Assembly: GCA_013331265.1 (NCBI GenBank) | Contig: DUGS01000059.1 | Location: forward strand, 5,428 to 11,189 | Source: Methanosarcina sp. | GTDB taxonomy: Archaea; Halobacteriota; Methanosarcinia; Methanosarcinales; Methanosarcinaceae | Direction of reading: 5' to 3' | DNA: 5,762 nucleotides | Shown: in pieces, positions 1 through 5,700 of the stretch | Position numbering within the stretch: the stretch's first letter is position 1 | How the letters are laid out: the number at the start of each line of letters is the position of its first letter | The notes under the pieces: generated by a model | The model's input: the letters and a program-made list of their open reading frames with translations, nothing else | Databases searched by the model: none | What the model was told of the DNA's origin: nothing | Translations under genes and position numbers: made by a program

Positions 1-52
1 AAATAACATACCAAAATAACATACCAAAAGAACACACCAAAAAAACACACTA
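1..52. repeat. 13-bp tandem repeat, four units
   Basis: Four consecutive 13-bp units at 1-13, 14-26, 27-39 and 40-52. Units 1 and 2 are identical (AAATAACATACCA). Units 3 and 4 are diverged versions (AAAGAACACACCA, AAAAAACACACTA). A degenerate A-rich continuation runs to about 80. The array starts at the window edge, so more units may lie to the left. It sits just past the 3' end of the minus-strand macro-domain gene. Confidence 0.85.
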
Positions 53-76
53 AAAAACATATAAAAAATACAAAAA
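39..76 (-). terminator. oligo-T termination zone of macro-domain gene
   Basis: Read on the minus strand, this stretch gives several T tracts of 5-7 nt (complements of A runs at 39-45, 52-57, 63-68 and 72-76), 24-61 nt past the stop codon. Archaeal RNA polymerase can terminate at such oligo-T runs without a hairpin. No stable hairpin is visible. The call rests on base composition and position only. Confidence 0.45.
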
Positions 77-99
77 GATATTCTAATTCTAAATTATCT

Positions 100-624
100 T
101 TATATGATTCCATCAAGGGCTTTTTTGATGTTTTTGCAGCTGTCTTTATTATAGCAGACAAGGAAAACAGTCTCAGGGATCTCGTTTTTCTGAAGAAATT
201 CCTTTACCTGAGATATTGCAATCCCAGCTGCCCTTTCGGAAGGAAAGCCGTATGCTCCTGTGCTTATGGCTGGAAAAGCAATTGTTTTTATTTTGTAATC
301 CCTGGCAAGTTCAAGGCTTTTCCTGTAGCAGGAAGCCAGAAGTTCATCCTCTTCTTTTTCTCCTCCCTTCCAGACAGGACCTACTGTGTGTATAATGTAT
401 TTTGCAGGTAGAAGGTATCCTGATGTAATTTTTGCTTCTCCTGTCGGGCAGCCGTTAAGGGTTCTGCACTCTTCGAGCAACCCTGAACCCGCTGCCCTGT
501 GGATGGCTCCATCTACTCCTCCGCCTCCGAGAAGTGTATTATTTGCAGCATTAACGACGGCATCAACTTTCATTTTCACGATATCGCCTTCAAATATTCT
601 TATTCTATCAGTGTTTAGCTTCAT
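100..624 (-). CDS. macro-domain ADP-ribose hydrolase / O-acetyl-ADP-ribose deacetylase (MacroD/YmdB type)
   Basis: A single macro domain fills the 174-residue protein. Visible family motifs are GDIVK (13-17, adenine/ribose contact), VNAANN (24-29), the loop GGGGVDGAIHRAAG (33-46) and the phosphate-binding STGAYGFP (121-128). Asn28 and Asp38 line up with catalytic Asn25 and Asp35 of E. coli YmdB. Family members bind ADP-ribose and hydrolyse O-acetyl-ADP-ribose or mono-ADP-ribosylated protein; the cellular substrate here is unknown. The protein should be cytosolic, as no signal peptide or membrane segment is seen. The frame stays open to an upstream ATG at 720 (206 residues), but that adds a lysine-rich, domain-free extension with no Shine-Dalgarno site. 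The start at 624 gives the usual length of about 175 residues, though its own ribosome site is weak. It is divergent from mtaA, and nothing in the sequence ties it to methanol metabolism. Confidence 0.93.
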   Translation of the reverse strand: MKLNTDRIRIFEGDIVKMKVDAVVNAANNTLLGGGGVDGAIHRAAGSGLLEECRTLNGCPTGEAKITSGYLLPAKYIIHTVGPVWKGGEKEEDELLASCYRKSLELARDYKIKTIAFPAISTGAYGFPSERAAGIAISQVKEFLQKNEIPETVFLVCYNKDSCKNIKKALDGII

Positions 625-720
625 ACCGGATTCCTGCTCTCTACTCTGATGTTTTTTTATATATGTTTCAGGGGTTTTACCCTGTACTTTAAAGTTTTTT
701 TTTCTGGTGAAGGATTTCAT

Positions 721-976
721 ACAGCTTATTTTTCTAGTTTATTCTACTCGCTTTTTTCTTAAAGGTCACAGTTTTTGATTCTTATGCTCCCAAAAAATGA
801 TATAGCATAAACCCAGACTATATTAGTCGATCCGAAAAAGGGGGTTTCGGTGACCTGCAGGTTTAATTGCCCGGTTAATAAGCTCTAAATATTCTCTTAT
901 ATGTCTCCTGGGGTTACCGTGACAATCCTGCTATAATAATGACTTAAAAATTAAAAACTCTGAACGGTCAGTATAA
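721..976. other. spacer with small inverted repeats, no convincing gene
   Basis: This spacer lies between the divergent macro-domain and mtaA genes. It contains a dyad TTATGCT/AGCATAA (782-788 and 804-810), a short palindrome GACTA-TAT-TAGTC (816-828), and an imperfect pair CGGTGACC/GGTTACCG (848-855 and 911-918). A minus-strand promoter for the macro gene is likely here, but no strong BRE/TATA stands out. CTATAATAAT at 931-940 is a weak plus-strand TATA candidate for the small ORF at 977. Confidence 0.4.
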
Positions 977-1120
977 ATGGCTAAATGGCTAAAAAAATGG
1001 CTAAAAAAAGCTAAAATAAATCCCCGGTTTAAAAACCATCCGGAAAACTATATTAAATATGTTTTTGACCGTGAATATATAAACAGAATGGATCTCTTAA
1101 TTATTTCGATGGGGGACTAA
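977..1120 (+). CDS. possible small ORF (47 aa) just upstream of mtaA
   Basis: ATG at 977 opens 47 codons ending in TAA at 1118-1120, leaving 2 nt (CC) before the mtaA ATG. The product begins MAKWLKKWLKKAKINPRF, a basic, tryptophan-containing stretch that could form an amphipathic helix. It then has a region rich in Tyr, Asp and Ile ending in ISMGD. No known family is recognised. In favour: the tight spacing suggests translational coupling with mtaA, and the N-terminus is not random-looking. Against: there is no Shine-Dalgarno site before the ATG, the start overlaps a simple ATGGCTAA-type repeat (977-984, 985-992, 997-1004), and the best mtaA promoter lies inside the frame. It may be a leader peptide, a real small protein, or chance. 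Confidence 0.3.
   Translation: MAKWLKKWLKKAKINPRFKNHPENYIKYVFDREYINRMDLLIISMGD
1039..1056 (+). promoter_or_regulatory. candidate BRE/TATA promoter of mtaA
   Basis: CCGGAAAACTATATTAA (from 1040) has the archaeal order of a purine/A-rich BRE followed by a TATA-like box. It predicts a start near 1078 and a leader of about 45 nt for mtaA. A second TATA-like string, AATATATAA at about 1074-1082, predicts a start near 1103. The G-rich GGGGGA at 1111-1116 lies just before the mtaA ATG and is a plausible but imperfect ribosome site. Confidence 0.45.
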
Positions 1121-1122
1121 CC

Positions 1123-2142
1123 ATGGGTGATATGACACTTAAGGATAGACTTTTAAGCGCATTGGAAGGGAAGCAAGTTGACAAAGTACCTGTTTGTTCC
1201 GTAACTCAGACAGGAATTGTGGAATTAATGGATGAAGTGGGAGCTCCCTGGCCGGAATCTCACTCTGACCCGGAGCTTTTGGCAAAACTGGCAATTGCAA
1301 ACCATGAGCTCAGCGGGCTTGAAGCTGTAAGGGTTCCATACTGCCTTACCGTGCTTGCAGAAGCGATGGGTTGTGAGGTCAATATGGGCACAAAGAACAG
1401 GCAGCCTTCTGTAACTGCTCACCCTTACCCCAAAGACCTTGAGGGCATGGAAATGCCCGAGAACCTGCTTGATAAGGGCAGGATCCAGGCTGTACTGGGC
1501 GCGATTAAAATTGTCAGGGAAAGAGTAGGACCGGACGTGCCTATTGTAGGAGGTATGGAAGGTCCGGTTACTCTTGCCTCAGACCTCTCGAGTGTAAAGT
1601 CTTTTATGAAATGGTCTCTGAAAAAACCCGAGCTTTTTGAACAGGTACTGGATTTTGCAGCCGAAGCCACAATAACCTATGCAAATTCAATGGTGGAAGC
1701 AGGTGCAGACATTATTGCCATTGCGGACCCTGTAGCATCTCCTGACCTGATGAGTCCTGACTCATTCAAAAACGTACTTCAATCCAGACTCCAGAAGTTC
1801 TCCTCAAGCGTGAACTCGGTTACGGTCCTGCATATTTGCGGCAATGTAAACCCTGTCCTTGACTACATGGCAGACTGCGGTTTCGAAGGTCTGAGCGTTG
1901 AAGAAAAGATCGGGAGCGTAAAGAAAGCCAAAGAAATACTCGGGGATAGAGCAAGGCTCGTAGGAAACATTTCAAGCCCGTTCACTTTGCTTCCAGGCCC
2001 GGTTGATAAAATAAAAACCGAGGCCAAGCAGGCTATTGCAGACGGGGTTGATGTGCTCGCACCGGGTTGTGGAATTGCACCCATGACACCACTTGAGAAT
2101 CTCAAGGCTATGGTTGTGGCAAGAGATGAATATTATGCATGA
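1123..2142 (+). CDS. mtaA: methylated-MtaC:coenzyme M methyltransferase (methanol-specific, MtaA)
   Basis: A 339-residue protein of the MtaA/CmuA branch of the uroporphyrinogen-decarboxylase TIM-barrel superfamily. It transfers the methyl group from methyl-Co(III) MtaC to coenzyme M, making methyl-CoM, the second step of methanol use in methanogenesis. The zinc site that activates the CoM thiol is visible as His237-x-Cys239 (LHICGN) and Cys316 (PGCGIAP), at the positions I recall for M. barkeri MtaA. Length and N-terminus (MGDMTLKDRLLSALEGK) also match that family, which supports the ATG at 1123 over the internal ATG at 1132. Other conserved stretches are VCSVTQTGIVELMD, MGTKNRQPSV and IADPVASPDLMSP. 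The enzyme is soluble. No disruption is seen. It stands alone on its strand and is convergent with the paralogue downstream. MtbA is the nearest alternative, but the match to MtaA is much closer. Confidence 0.94.
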   Translation: MGDMTLKDRLLSALEGKQVDKVPVCSVTQTGIVELMDEVGAPWPESHSDPELLAKLAIANHELSGLEAVRVPYCLTVLAEAMGCEVNMGTKNRQPSVTAHPYPKDLEGMEMPENLLDKGRIQAVLGAIKIVRERVGPDVPIVGGMEGPVTLASDLSSVKSFMKWSLKKPELFEQVLDFAAEATITYANSMVEAGADIIAIADPVASPDLMSPDSFKNVLQSRLQKFSSSVNSVTVLHICGNVNPVLDYMADCGFEGLSVEEKIGSVKKAKEILGDRARLVGNISSPFTLLPGPVDKIKTEAKQAIADGVDVLAPGCGIAPMTPLENLKAMVVARDEYYA

Positions 2143-2163
2143 AAGGTCTAAAGAATATCAATA

Positions 2164-2169
2164 TTTTTT
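2164..2169 (+). terminator. oligo-T terminator of mtaA
   Basis: A run of six T lies 22 nt past the mtaA stop codon, preceded by a short dyad AATAT-CA-ATATT (2154-2165). This suits archaeal T-tract termination. AAGAATATCA (2151-2160) also pairs with TGATATTCTT (2210-2219), giving a long-looped 10-bp inverted repeat in the same 3' region. Confidence 0.45.
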
Positions 2170-2275
2170 AAACAAGTTTCATGGATATATTTCATTCCAA
2201 AAAAACACATGATATTCTTCAAATAAACAAGCTCAAAAAATACGTATATTACGTGATATTTTTAAAATGTACAGT

Positions 2276-2296
2276 GGACCTGGAATTCCCAGGTCC
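2276..2296. terminator. perfect 8-bp hairpin between convergent genes
   Basis: GGACCTGG (2276-2283) and CCAGGTCC (2289-2296) pair perfectly around a 5-nt loop. This is the most GC-rich stretch of the convergent spacer. It could act as a 3' processing or terminator structure for either gene. On the minus strand it is followed by T-rich sequence (complements of A/T runs near 2260-2266 and 2235-2240). On the plus strand no T run follows at once. Confidence 0.45.
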
Positions 2297-2381
2297 CCAT
2301 TTGGATCTTGTGATTTGTCATGCGCCGATGCTGTTCAATTTAATTTCTCAACTTTTATTCCTCATTTTTCGAAATTCAATT

Positions 2382-3416
2382 TCACATGTTTTCTGTTGAC
2401 CAGTCAACTGCAGCTTTTACCCATGTCTTGAGTCTGTCTGAGGTGCTCAGGGGTGGAGTTCCGCATCCGAGCTTACTTGCTTTTGCTCCACTGTCAAGGG
2501 CTTTCCTGACTTCGGTAATGATCTGTTCTTCCGTACCGTCGACCATAAGGAGAGGAGTCACATTTCCAACCACAGGAACATCACCTGCAAGCTTTGTAGC
2601 GTCACTCATTTCGACTGTTTGATCGATACTGAGGCAGTCTGCTCCGGTGGCGGCCATACCGTCAATAATCGAGGTTGTATTTCCACAGATGTGCAGTTCC
2701 CAGGGGCACCCGTTCTCGTGGATGAAATCTCCAAGCTCTTTTTCTGACGGGCCTGCTACTTTATAGTAGAACTCCGGCATAAGGAGGTTTGGGGATGCTG
2801 ATGCATCGGAACAATAAAAGATGTCAGCTCCAGCTTGAGCGCAGGCTTCAGCATAAATCTTACTTATCTCAAGAGATACGGAAAGCCAGTCCTGCATTTT
2901 TTCCATATGTTTTTCTTTCTGAAGACACCTGTAACTAAGCATTGCAAGATTTTCAGCACCCATCAAGTCTCCGAGAAGGGTAATCGGAGCTTCGATGAGG
3001 GCATAGGTAGCAACATCAGGGTATCTTTCCTTTGCAAGTTTAATTGCATCTACTGTGGTCCTGACAAACTTGTTTTCAAGGAAGTTATTATATTTCACAT
3101 CTTCCGGTTTTTTAAATGAGCCCCTTACTGATGGGTGAATGTCAACCCTTCCCATCTTCACATCAAGACCGGTAGCAGCAGATTCAACGAACATACCAAA
3201 GGCTACGACAAGGTTATCAATTCCTGTTTCCATAGGAGCACAGCTTGCGATGTTGACCATCATCTCTGCATTTGAGTGATAGTCAGGCCAAACTGCCCCC
3301 GTTTTTTCAACGTACTCCTTAAGCATTGCAACGCCGGAGATTACCGGGATCCTGTCAACAGGTTTCCTGCCGAGCATTGCAAGGACCCTTTCCTTTGATG
3401 TCATTTCATTGACCAT
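2382..3416 (-). CDS. MtaA/CmuA-family methylcorrinoid:thiol methyltransferase paralogue
   Basis: A 344-residue TIM-barrel protein of the uroporphyrinogen-decarboxylase superfamily, MtaA/CmuA branch. It keeps the zinc motif His242-x-Cys244 (LHICGN) and Cys318 (LGCGTPP), so thiol activation and methyl transfer from a methylated corrinoid protein are likely. It differs from the MtaA in this window through most of the chain, for example VTPLLMVDGTEEQI where MtaA has ISSPFTLLPGPVDKI. Its corrinoid partner, and whether CoM is the acceptor, cannot be read from sequence. The start at 3416 (MVNEMTSKERVLAML) is chosen because GGAG (complement of 3425-3428) lies 8 nt upstream. An ATG at 3464 would add 16 residues not expected in the family. 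The gene follows the mtaB remnant on the same strand across a spacer of about 660 bp, and is convergent with mtaA. It may be an MtaA isozyme or serve another methyl donor. Confidence 0.85.
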   Translation of the reverse strand: MVNEMTSKERVLAMLGRKPVDRIPVISGVAMLKEYVEKTGAVWPDYHSNAEMMVNIASCAPMETGIDNLVVAFGMFVESAATGLDVKMGRVDIHPSVRGSFKKPEDVKYNNFLENKFVRTTVDAIKLAKERYPDVATYALIEAPITLLGDLMGAENLAMLSYRCLQKEKHMEKMQDWLSVSLEISKIYAEACAQAGADIFYCSDASASPNLLMPEFYYKVAGPSEKELGDFIHENGCPWELHICGNTTSIIDGMAATGADCLSIDQTVEMSDATKLAGDVPVVGNVTPLLMVDGTEEQIITEVRKALDSGAKASKLGCGTPPLSTSDRLKTWVKAAVDWSTENM

Positions 3417-3740
3417 CTTTTCAACTCCATTATTTCTATGGCTTAACAACGTTACGTGAAACATTTGGTTGATATGGATTCTATGGAAGAATCATTAACC
3501 TCTTTTTTTACATGTTTTTCATTGATTCAATTGATTTACCTAAACATGTAAAATTCAGGAAAGTAAAAACAGAAAAGAGAAATAGGGAAACATCCGGATC
3601 TTTACCTTATCACAATCAACTATTTATCTTAATGATAAATATAATCACCGACATCAAAAATATAAATAGTATTGACATTATCAAGATCGTCCTTATTATA
3701 AACGAGATTATTAAAAAAGCACTCTTGTTTATTATATAAC
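3417..3740 (-). promoter_or_regulatory. leader/promoter region of the MtaA paralogue, with 12-bp inverted repeat
   Basis: No TATA box sits at a normal distance from the start codon. Minus-strand TATA-like strings occur far upstream (complements of 3659-3667, 3694-3702 and 3728-3738), which would imply a leader of roughly 200-300 nt. Long leaders are known for Methanosarcina methanol methyltransferase operons, but the choice here is uncertain. Inside it, TTTTACATGTTT (3506-3517) and AAACATGTAAAA (3542-3553) form a perfect 12-bp inverted repeat around 24 nt. A plus-strand open frame (3512-3739) has AT-rich composition and no recognisable domain, and is not called. Confidence 0.35.
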
Positions 3741-4049
3741 GGCGTTTACAAAATAAATGCATACGCTATTATCAATGAATTGGATAGGATCAACATGTAT
3801 ATTTCCACGTAACCCCGTTAACAGAATCAACGTAGTTGATTTTGTGTTAACTCTAAATATATGTTGACGAATATTTGCCTTTGGAAAACAAATAGTTACA
3901 ACTTCTATTATATCTTTGTATCTTCATTAGGTTTCTTATTCAGATTCCTGCCCATTCCTTATATAGTTATTTGAAGCCGTAAGATCAAAACGATCGTATT
4001 TGTGATTTTGATCTTATCTGAATAGAGCAAATTCTGAATGAGCAATCTT
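3741..4049. other. non-coding spacer with two prominent inverted repeats
   Basis: No gene is seen. One dyad centres on 3833: AATCAAC-GTA-GTTGATT (3825-3841), flanked on each side by GTTAAC (3817-3822 and 3846-3851). The other pairs TAAGATCAAAA (3980-3990) with TTTTGATCTTA (4006-4016) around a 15-nt loop, 64-100 nt past the mtaB remnant's stop. It could be a 3'-end hairpin for that transcript. Confidence 0.5.
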
Positions 4050-4062
4050 AAAAAAATAAAAA
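4050..4062 (-). terminator. oligo-T terminator downstream of mtaB remnant
   Basis: On the minus strand this reads TTTTTATTTTTTT, 18-30 nt past the mtaB stop codon. It is a strong archaeal-type T-tract terminator with no need for a hairpin, although an 11-bp stem lies a little further on (3980-4016). Its survival suggests that the 3' end of the old mtaB transcription unit is intact. Confidence 0.55.
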
Positions 4063-4079
4063 TTGGAAGAACTGTCCGG

Positions 4080-5153
4080 TTAGAGACCGTAGTTCTCCGG
4101 CAGGAAGACTTCGACTTCCTGTTTGTATTTGTTAAGGCAGTCGCTCATGAACTTGTCCTTGTCGTCTGTGAGGGCCTCAAAGGCTGCCTTTGCATCTGCA
4201 AGAGCTTTTGCTTCGAACATTGAGAGGGTAAGCTTGCCCTTAGCTCCTTCTTCTACGAGCCTGATGCATTCGAGAGCTGCATTCTTGGCGCGTAGGTAAA
4301 TATCGTTTCCGTCCTTTGCAATCGCCTGCCCAACTTTATATGCGTTGTCATAGGCAAGCACGTAGTCCTGCGGGTCTCTGTACTTGTCAGATGCTGCAAA
4401 TAGATCCCTTAAGATCTTTTCATTGCCTGATTGGAGGGCGACGTTCATGAGAGAGCAGTCGTATGCAAGGGTCTCAGACCAGCACTGGACTGTGGTACCG
4501 CCGAATTTGCCGTGGTATTCAACAGATTCATTGGACCAGAGGTCACAACACTGCATGACAAGGTTGCCCATAAGGTCGGAGTGGGCGCAGGTCGAAGTCT
4601 TGCCTTCCTGAGCTATTGGGATTCCTGCAATTGACTTTACGATTGTGTTCTCATAACCGCAGTCCTTTCCCGGTCCGGTTGCGCCGCATTCATAGGCTAC
4701 AAGGGATCTTGCTGCAGAAATAGCTCTTGTGATGATTGCAGTTGTGTGGGCGAGGTTCTTGTCCAGTAGTCCACCTGCAATGAACATTGCAGTATTTGCC
4801 TGGGAACAGTCAGTGTCTCCTGAGGCAATGACTCCGTTTTTCTTTGCGACATCTGCGATGCCCTTCCAGACCATTTCCATGTCCATGGAACCCAGGCAGC
4901 CTATGCCGTAAAGGATGCCTTCCATATCGTTTCTGAGAATAGCATAGTCAAATACTTCTTTTCCACCCATTGTTTCAATTGCAAGTATGTCTGCCCCATT
5001 CTTGGCACACTGGTCGAAGGCCTCCATAAGCAGTGGGAACTTGTCCTTGAGCTTGAGGTAGTTACTTTCTTCACGGATGTCACCAATAGTGTGGCGGAGA
5101 GCGCACTTTATGCCGTATTCATCATGGTAGTCTTCCATGATGGTTTTCTGGGA
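4080..5153 (-). pseudogene. mtaB: 5'-truncated methanol:corrinoid methyltransferase gene (mtaB remnant)
   Basis: MtaB is the zinc enzyme that moves the methyl of methanol to the corrinoid of MtaC. The 352-codon frame from ATG 5138 matches its C-terminal three quarters, with a normal C-terminus (PENYGL). The three zinc ligands I recall for M. barkeri MtaB (Glu164, Cys220, Cys269) are present as Glu55, Cys111 and Cys160, all offset by 109, so about 109 N-terminal residues are missing. In-frame resemblance (SQKTI) extends five codons upstream to about 5153 and then stops abruptly. The frame stays open to a TAA at 5253-5255 with no ATG, GTG or TTG start and no MtaB-like residues. ATG 5138 has no Shine-Dalgarno site and corresponds to an internal Met. 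mtaC, normally just upstream of mtaB, is absent. No internal stop or frameshift is seen, so the truncation looks recent. A short expressed protein cannot be excluded, but it would lack the N-terminal part of the fold. Confidence 0.85.
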
Positions 5154-5310
5154 ACACGGATCTGCGTATTGTTTTTGTGAAAACAGTACTATTCTTACTG
5201 GATATATTCGAAGAGATAGTTTACAGGTGAAAAAAGATGGTTCAGGAGTACCTTATTTACTGCATATTGCTCAATGAACTGTTCTGGTTTGTTTGTTTTC
5301 TTTTTTCATC

Positions 5311-5350
5311 TTCAGAATAATTAGAATTATTTCAGAATAATTAGAATTAT
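5311..5350. repeat. perfect 20-bp tandem duplication
   Basis: TTCAGAATAATTAGAATTAT occurs twice back to back (5311-5330 and 5331-5350). Each unit holds the inverted repeat AATAATT-AG-AATTATT or its cut form. It lies in the non-coding stretch between the mtaB truncation point and the hairpin array, and could be a slippage product or a doubled binding site. Confidence 0.9.
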
Positions 5351-5376
5351 ATTAAACTGGGACCCTGGTAAAACAA

Positions 5377-5392
5377 CGGAAAAGTATTTATT
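5377..5392 (+). promoter_or_regulatory. candidate promoter of hairpin unit 1
   Basis: CGGAAAAGTATTTATT has the archaeal BRE (CGGAAAAG) plus a TATA-like box. Its AAAAG (5380-5384) lies 32 bp before ATCCCT at 5412. The two stronger promoters to the right have the same layout with a distance of 33 bp. A start near 5413 is predicted. Confidence 0.45.
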
Positions 5393-5411
5393 CCAGTATT
5401 GCATTTAGAGA

Positions 5412-5450
5412 ATCCCTGATCCGGTAAGATCAGGCAGCAACGAGTGTGTG
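5412..5450 (+). ncRNA. putative small RNA, unit 1 of hairpin array
   Basis: The predicted transcript would begin at about ATCCCT (5412) and fold at once into CCTGATC (5415-5421) paired with GATCAGG (5428-5434) around the loop CGGTAA, followed by GC. This ATCC-stem-loop-GC order is repeated in the two units to the right with different stem sequences. The 3' end is unclear. A palindrome GTAATATTAC at 5459-5468, within a longer dyad ATTGTAA/TTACAAT (5456-5462 and 5471-5477), may mark it, but no strong T tract follows. It is the most divergent unit and lacks the operator-like palindrome of the others. The gap on to 5507 holds nothing else recognisable. Confidence 0.35.
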
Positions 5451-5507
5451 GATTTATTGTAATATTACTGTTACAATTACATCTATATGCAAGTAAATGG
5501 CTGAACA

Positions 5508-5521
5508 AAAAGCTTTATATA
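5508..5521 (+). promoter_or_regulatory. strong archaeal promoter (BRE/TATA), hairpin unit 2
   Basis: AAAAGCTTTATATA is close to the ideal archaeal BRE plus TATA box. With the usual spacing of 25-27 bp from TATA centre to start, transcription should begin at about 5541-5545, at the foot of the first hairpin. Confidence 0.65.
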
Positions 5522-5538
5522 CAGGAAATGTCTTGTAT
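5519..5538. promoter_or_regulatory. operator-like palindrome between TATA box and start, unit 2
   Basis: ATACAGG-AAATGT-CTTGTAT, a 7-6-7 dyad with one non-Watson-Crick position (G5524 opposite T5533). It overlaps the 3' edge of the TATA box and fills the gap to the predicted start, where an archaeal repressor would block transcription. No regulator family is identified. Confidence 0.45.
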
Positions 5539-5540
5539 GT

Positions 5541-5610
5541 ATCCCTCGTACTGTGAATGTGCGAGCCTCGCCTGCTTCCGATTCTTTGTAATTGGAGGTG
5601 CAGTGTTTTT
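5541..5610 (+). ncRNA. putative ~70-nt small RNA, unit 2 of hairpin array
   Basis: Downstream of the strong promoter, the predicted RNA has two stem-loops and a U tract. Stem 1: CTCGTAC (5545-5551) with GTGCGAG (5559-5565), 7 bp including one G-U, 7-nt loop. Stem 2: CTTCCGATT (5575-5583) with AATTGGAGG (5590-5598), 9 bp including two G-U, 6-nt loop, extendable by CTG/CAG (5572-5574 and 5601-5603) across a 2-nt bulge. TTTTT follows at 5606-5610. Promoter, compact fold and T5 end together make a good small-RNA gene model. No known RNA family is recognised. The alternative is an mRNA leader: GGAGGTG at 5594-5600 is a perfect ribosome site held in stem 2, with GTG at 5611 opening a frame that runs off the window. 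Confidence 0.5.
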
Positions 5611-5667
5611 GTGGATTCAAGCAAAATTCCTTTGCGTGGGATCTGCTTTGAAAGCCTGCAAGGTGGG

Positions 5668-5681
5668 AAAAGCTTTATATA
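5668..5681 (+). promoter_or_regulatory. strong archaeal promoter (BRE/TATA), hairpin unit 3
   Basis: The same AAAAGCTTTATATA as the promoter 160 bp upstream. It predicts a transcript start at about 5701-5705. Confidence 0.65.
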
Positions 5682-5698
5682 CAAGAAATGTCTTGTAT
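5679..5698. promoter_or_regulatory. operator-like perfect palindrome, unit 3
   Basis: ATACAAG-AAATGT-CTTGTAT, a perfect 7-6-7 dyad between the TATA box and the predicted start. Copy A of the repeat has the same element with one change. Sharing it suggests co-regulation of the two transcripts. Confidence 0.5.
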
Positions 5699-5700
5699 GT

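Larger units (their letters stand above)
5508..5547 (+). repeat. 40-bp promoter repeat, copy A
   Basis: Matches 5668-5707 at 39 of 40 positions (G5524 versus A5684), offset exactly 160 bp. The repeat covers BRE, TATA box, a palindrome and the predicted start region, and ends where the hairpin stems begin to differ. Sequence before and after it is not clearly repeated. Confidence 0.95.

Noticed and set aside
625..720. Longer macro-domain protein starting at 720
   Set aside because: The extra 32 residues are lysine-rich, outside the domain, and have no ribosome site; kept only as an alternative start.
2181..2399. 72-residue plus-strand open frame
   Set aside because: It crosses the convergent spacer hairpin and overlaps the end of the minus-strand paralogue gene; no ribosome site or family features.
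3512..3739. 75-residue plus-strand open frame
   Set aside because: AT-rich spacer, Ile/Lys/Asn composition, no ribosome site, no recognisable domain; it starts inside an inverted repeat.
5415..5445. Resemblance of CCGGTAAGATCAGGCAGCA to the conserved helix 8 of SRP RNA
   Set aside because: The stem here is a simple 7-bp hairpin with a 6-nt loop; it lacks the symmetric and asymmetric internal loops and the GGAA tetraloop of SRP RNA, and no flanking SRP helices are present.
5454..5684. 76-residue minus-strand open frame
   Set aside because: It runs antisense through the repeated promoters and hairpins; no ribosome site and no homology recognised.
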